Source of the DNA: CAZNLL01 sp964573885
GTDB lineage: Bacteria > Desulfobacterota > DSM-4660 > Desulfatiglandales > Desulfatiglandaceae
DNA length: 17,672 nt
NCBI GenBank assembly: GCA_964573885.1
Contig: CAZNLL010000082.1
Location: forward strand, 1-17,672
Direction of reading: 5' to 3'
Both the position numbers and the translations under genes were made by a program. Below the pieces are notes generated by a model that worked only from the letters and a program-made list of their open reading frames with translations, did no database searches and was not told the DNA's origin. Positions 14,944 through 17,672 of this stretch are shown piece by piece (the first letter of the stretch is position 1; each line of letters starts with the position of its first letter).

Positions 14944-14976
14944 ATTCTTGGATAGAATCCCATTTTATGGCATACT
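14944..14976 (+). promoter_or_regulatory. Candidate promoter and dyad operator of the two-component operon
   Basis: TTGGAT (14948-14953), a 17-base spacer and CATACT (14971-14976) make a modest sigma70-type promoter (3/6 and 4/6). A perfect dyad ATTCT-TGGAT-AGAAT (14944-14958) covers the -35 element. A weak -35 with an overlapping dyad would suit a promoter activated by its own response regulator; this is inference. Confidence 0.35.
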
Positions 14977-15033
14977 AAACAGATAAGACTGCTTCGGCAG
15001 GGCAGGAACTATCGGAATCATAAGAGGTTCGGT

Positions 15034-15711
15034 ATGCGCATACTGCTGGTGGAAGATGACCTTAAGATTTCCTCCTTCATCCAAAAGGGCCTGAAGGCGG
15101 CGGGCTTCGCTGTAGATCATGCCCGAAATGGAGAGAGCGGCCTGCACCTGGCTTTAACAGAGCCCTATGACGCGGCCATCATAGACATTATGCTCCCTAA
15201 ATTGGACGGTCTGTCCCTGATCAAGGAGATGCGCCGACAAAAGAACCATACCCCGGTTATCATTTTGAGTGCCAAAGGCTCGATCGATGACCGGGTCAAG
15301 GGACTTGAGACCGGCAGTGACGACTATTTGACCAAACCCTTTGCCTTTTCTGAGCTCCTGGCCCGCGTTCAGGCCCTCATCCGAAGGGCCAGCGGCGCCT
15401 CCGAGCCCACCCGTCTTTCCGTGGGGGATTTGACCATGGATCTCCTTACCCGGGAAGTCGTCAGAGATGGGAAGAAGATCGAACTCCAGCCGCTGGAGTT
15501 TTCCCTCCTTGAATATCTGATTCGTAATGCGGGACGGGTGGTCTCAAAGACCATGATCATGGAGCATGTGTGGGATTACCATTTCGATCCCCAAACCAAC
15601 GTGGTGGAAGCGAGGATTTGCAGGCTAAGGGATAAGATTGACAAGGAGTCGCCCAACAAGCTGATCCACACGGTACGGGGAGTGGGTTATGTCCTTAAAG
15701 AACCTGCATAG
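15034..15711 (+). CDS. OmpR/PhoB-family DNA-binding response regulator
   Basis: A cytosolic transcription factor switched by phosphorylation. The 225-residue product has a receiver domain: acidic pocket EDD (7-9), phosphate-accepting Asp51 in IIDIMLPKLDG, Ser79 and Lys101 in DDYLTKPF. A winged-helix DNA-binding domain follows, from about residue 128, with LEFSLLEYLIRNAG, VWDYHFDPQTNVVEARICRLRDKI and HTVRGVGYVL. The sequence is closest in look to the heavy-metal group (CusR/CopR-like), but that does not prove a metal signal. ATG 15034 has AAGAGG 6 bases upstream. The next gene, its kinase, starts 23 bases before this one stops, so the two are translated together. Confidence 0.95.
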   Translation: MRILLVEDDLKISSFIQKGLKAAGFAVDHARNGESGLHLALTEPYDAAIIDIMLPKLDGLSLIKEMRRQKNHTPVIILSAKGSIDDRVKGLETGSDDYLTKPFAFSELLARVQALIRRASGASEPTRLSVGDLTMDLLTREVVRDGKKIELQPLEFSLLEYLIRNAGRVVSKTMIMEHVWDYHFDPQTNVVEARICRLRDKIDKESPNKLIHTVRGVGYVLKEPA

Positions 15712-17098
15712 GATCCATCATACCCTGGCCTTTCGCCTGACCCTCTGGTATGCAAGCATCTTCACGGCCTCCTCCTTTGTGGCCTTCCTTTTCTTTTATC
15801 TCCTGATCACCGCGGTTATCCATGACCGTATTGACAAAAACCTCCTGGAGGAGGTGGAAAAATTCTCCTCCCTTCTCTCCAGCAACGGTATGGAGGCGGT
15901 CAGGCGGGTTGCTGTTGTGGAAGCCCAGGCGGCGGGGGAAAGAAAGATCTTTTTCCGCCTCCTTTCCATGAACGGCCAGGTCTTTTCTTCGTCCAATATG
16001 TCCTATTGGGAGGATATTCGCGTCAGCAAGACCGCCCTAAAAAAGCTTATCCAGGGAGAGGACCATGCCTTTGACACCATCGCCATTCAGGGCCGAAAAC
16101 ACAAAATCCGAATGCTCTATGCCCTTATCGGACCGGCCACCGTACTCCAACTCGGCCAGTCCATGGAGCAGTATACCCGGTTCATAGAGGCCTTCCGGAA
16201 GATATTTGTGGCCACCATGTCTTTTTTGGTCCTGCTGGCCGCCCTGATCGGATGGTTTATGGCAAGGCAGGCCCTTTCCGGTCTGGAAGAAGTTACGCGG
16301 ACCGCTCAGTACATATCGGCCGGCACGCTAGACAAGCGGGTCCCCATGAAAAAAAGAGGAGATGAAATCGATCAATTGGCGGCCACCTTCAATCACATGC
16401 TGGACCGAATTCAGTCTCTGGTAAAGGAGATCAGGGAAATGAGCGATAACATCGCCCATGACCTGAAAAGCCCCATTACCAGAATCCGGGGAATCGCCGA
16501 GGTTACCCTCACAACGGGCAATACAGAGGACGAATTCGAACAAATGGCTGCAAGCACCATTGAAGACTGCGATCGTCTCCTTGAAATGATCAATACCATG
16601 TTGATGATTTCAGAGACCGAAGCGGGTGCGGGGAGGCTTGAACCGGAGCCAATGGACATGGCCGAGGTGGCAAGGGAGGCCTGTGACCTTTTTCATCCCA
16701 TGGTTGAAGACAAAGGCCTTATCATGTCTTGTGTCACTCCCGAACATTGCCCTTTTTGCGGAGATGTCCGCTTGATCCAGAGAATGATTTCGAATCTGGT
16801 GGATAACGCCATAAAATATACGCCCCCTGGAGGAAATATCGACATCTCCGTCGGTCATGCCGAGGAAGGATGGATTTTTTTTGCCATCAAGGATGAAGGC
16901 ATCGGAATATCTGAAAGAGATCTTCCCCACATCTTCGAGAGGTTCTACCGGGGCGATCCCAGCCGCTCCCGCAGCGGCATCGGCCTCGGTCTCAGCCTGG
17001 CCCGGGCTATCGCACGGGCCCACGGCGGCACCATTGAGGTTACCAGCAAGCCCCAAGAAGGAAGCACCTTTACTGTAAAGCTCCGCGTACGGGCCTGA
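15689..17098 (+). CDS. Membrane sensor histidine kinase
   Basis: The partner kinase, 469 residues, in the inner membrane. It has a first membrane segment at about 18-42 and a periplasmic sensor region at about 45-170. The second membrane segment is at about 172-191, followed by a HAMP linker (about 190-242). The phospho-acceptor His257 is in NIAHDLKSPITRIRG. The ATP-binding domain has N box NLVDNAIKYTPP (369-380), G1 DEGIGI (402-407), F box IFERFYRG and G2 GIGLGLSLA (430-438). Architecture resembles CusS-like kinases, but the sensor shows no obvious metal-binding histidine cluster. An oddity is CPFC at 354-357 before the GD that opens the N-box helix, a potential metal or redox pair at a place where most kinases have none. 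ATG 15689 has GGGGAG 6 bases upstream and overlaps the regulator. Confidence 0.95.
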   Translation: MSLKNLHRIHHTLAFRLTLWYASIFTASSFVAFLFFYLLITAVIHDRIDKNLLEEVEKFSSLLSSNGMEAVRRVAVVEAQAAGERKIFFRLLSMNGQVFSSSNMSYWEDIRVSKTALKKLIQGEDHAFDTIAIQGRKHKIRMLYALIGPATVLQLGQSMEQYTRFIEAFRKIFVATMSFLVLLAALIGWFMARQALSGLEEVTRTAQYISAGTLDKRVPMKKRGDEIDQLAATFNHMLDRIQSLVKEIREMSDNIAHDLKSPITRIRGIAEVTLTTGNTEDEFEQMAASTIEDCDRLLEMINTMLMISETEAGAGRLEPEPMDMAEVAREACDLFHPMVEDKGLIMSCVTPEHCPFCGDVRLIQRMISNLVDNAIKYTPPGGNIDISVGHAEEGWIFFAIKDEGIGISERDLPHIFERFYRGDPSRSRSGIGLGLSLARAIARAHGGTIEVTSKPQEGSTFTVKLRVRA

Positions 17099-17135
17099 CC
17101 CCTGTCATTCGGGATGCGCATCATCTAATTTTCTC

Positions 17136-17164
17136 TTGACCAAACGCATTGACAAGAGTATTCT
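17136..17164 (+). promoter_or_regulatory. Promoter-like site downstream of the kinase gene
   Basis: TTGACC (17136-17141), a 17-base spacer and TATTCT (17159-17164) match sigma70 hexamers at 5/6 and 4/6. There is no gene within 360 bases, and a strong terminator lies about 75-110 bases downstream, so it could drive a short RNA. AT-rich chance matches are possible in this stretch. Confidence 0.4.
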
Positions 17165-17243
17165 TATATTATTCCGCCATGTTATCAAAACCTCAATCAT
17201 GAGGGATCTGTCATGGAGAAGCATGTCAAATTCTGTCCCCGTC

Positions 17244-17279
17244 GCTCCTAGCAGGGTTCCTGTTAGGGGCCTTGTTTTT
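17244..17279 (+). terminator. Strong intrinsic terminator after the two-component operon
   Basis: GCTCCTAGCAGG (17244-17255) pairs with CCTGTTAGGGGC (17259-17270) across a 3-base loop. This gives 12 pairs including two G-U pairs, which form only in plus-strand RNA. CTTGTTTTT follows. It lies about 145 bases after the kinase stop codon. Confidence 0.75.
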
Positions 17280-17291
17280 ACAACAGCAAAC

Positions 17292-17308
17292 ACCGCTTCA
17301 GCGGTTTT
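17292..17308 (+). terminator. Second, weaker terminator
   Basis: ACCGC (17292-17296) and GCGGT (17301-17305) close a TTCA loop and run into TTTT (17305-17308). It sits 13 bases after the first terminator's T-run, making a tandem arrangement. The five-pair stem is short. Confidence 0.5.
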
Positions 17309-17533
17309 ATCCAGTTAAAGGGAATCATTGGTCATCGCGGATTCGTTTTTGAGACGTAATCTTTGATCCTGTCCAAAACCAGTTGTGACGGCTCTTACCC
17401 CACCCGTGCTCTTGAGAAGGAAGTCAACAAACCACCAAGAGGGAAGAGCCAAAATCATGTGGCCAAGGGAAACCATGGGTTGCAGAAGGGTTCTCCCTGA
17501 GCCCATGAATTAACTCGCAACAAGGAGGATACC

Positions 17534-17672
17534 ATGACCATGAGCTTATTAGACCAGACCGCGCAGCAAGCGGCCCGGGCGGTTATCCGTTTACTCCCCA
17601 GGATCTCAGATGACACGCTCGTCCGCCTCACGACTCTGGGCAAATGGCTCAGCGATGACCAGGAAGTCCTGG
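17534..17672 (+). CDS. N-terminal part of an unrecognised gene running off the window
   Basis: ATG 17534 follows AAGGAGG (17522-17528) with a 5-base spacer, an excellent start. A second in-frame ATG lies two codons on. The 46 visible residues begin MTMSLLDQTAQQAARAV and continue with RLLPRISDDTLVRLTTLGKWL, a soluble helical pattern without signal peptide or membrane segment. I do not recognise the family from this part. Codon use resembles the neighbours. The two hairpins upstream may influence its expression. Confidence 0.7.
   Translation, partial: MTMSLLDQTAQQAARAVIRLLPRISDDTLVRLTTLGKWLSDDQEVL

Larger units (their letters stand above)
14597..15033. other. Non-coding region between divergent ATPase and two-component genes
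   Basis: This gap of 437 bases holds the leftward candidate promoter (14645-14673), the stem-loop array, the 10-bp inverted repeat and the rightward candidate promoter (14948-14976). It also holds a small CTGC-TTCG-GCAG hairpin (14989-15000) in the response regulator's leader. A frame of 88 codons from 14654 is open on the plus strand but has no ribosome-binding site and cuts through the stems. I see no gene in it. Confidence 0.6.
17099..17533. other. Non-coding region between the kinase and the last gene
   Basis: This gap of 435 bases contains the perfect palindrome GATGCGCATC (17113-17122), the promoter-like site and the tandem terminators. Two further folds lie before the last gene. GGCTCTT (17390-17396) with AAGAGCC (17444-17450) encloses CTCTTG (17409-17414) with CAAGAG (17436-17441). 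CATGGG (17474-17479) with CCCATG (17502-17507) encloses AGGG-TTCT-CCCT. The last fold ends 14 bases before the ribosome-binding site. Open frames on the minus strand here have no support. Confidence 0.5.

Overview
The window is an ordinary-looking stretch of a Gram-negative chromosome of moderately high GC. I infer Desulfobacterota (former Deltaproteobacteria), possibly a sulfate-reducer relative. The reasons are the compact exonuclease VII / isoprenoid / TlyA cluster, a PxxKW-type cysteine-rich protein, a histidyl-tRNA synthetase with four Cys pairs in its insertion, and an ArsA-type ATPase with a C-terminal Hsp20-like domain. No 16S, tRNA, phage, transposase or CRISPR sequence was seen, so the taxonomy rests on protein resemblance only.

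Layout. (1) 1-32: first codons of a leftward gene that leaves the window; 33-554 is non-coding and hairpin-rich. (2) 555-5875, rightward: xseA, then after a promoter with an operator-like dyad, xseB-ispA-dxs-tlyA, tightly packed or overlapping. This joins exonuclease VII, the first enzyme of the MEP isoprenoid pathway (DXS), farnesyl-diphosphate synthase and a TlyA-like rRNA methyltransferase. tlyA has no standard start codon where homology demands one. (3) 5938-6225, leftward: a small PxxKW cysteine-rich protein with a strong divergent promoter. (4) 6426-9946, rightward: a universal stress protein, then a sugar-type ABC importer (binding protein and two permeases) with no ATPase gene. A terminator-like hairpin with eight Ts lies in the leader just before the stress-protein gene. 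(5) 14596-9981, leftward: ArsA-like ATPase, a 77-residue charged protein of unknown function, hisS, aspS. (6) 14597-15033: non-coding, holding a run of short hairpins and a larger inverted repeat. (7) 15034-17098, rightward: an OmpR-type response regulator and its membrane histidine kinase, overlapping by 23 bases. (8) 17099-17533: non-coding, with a promoter-like site, a strong terminator, a weaker second one and nested hairpins. (9) 17534 to the end: the start of an unrecognised gene.

How the parts work together. The first operon supplies isoprenoid precursors (DXS makes 1-deoxyxylulose 5-phosphate; IspA joins the C5 products into farnesyl diphosphate) and carries repair and ribosome-modification genes. 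The importer probably borrows an ATPase encoded elsewhere. The two synthetases charge tRNA-His and tRNA-Asp. The two-component pair has no adjacent target gene, so its stimulus is unknown.

I did not find a clear new multi-gene system. The observations most worth following are the stem-loop array before the response regulator, the leader terminator before the stress-protein/importer operon, the apparent AUA start of tlyA, and the ArsA-small protein pair.
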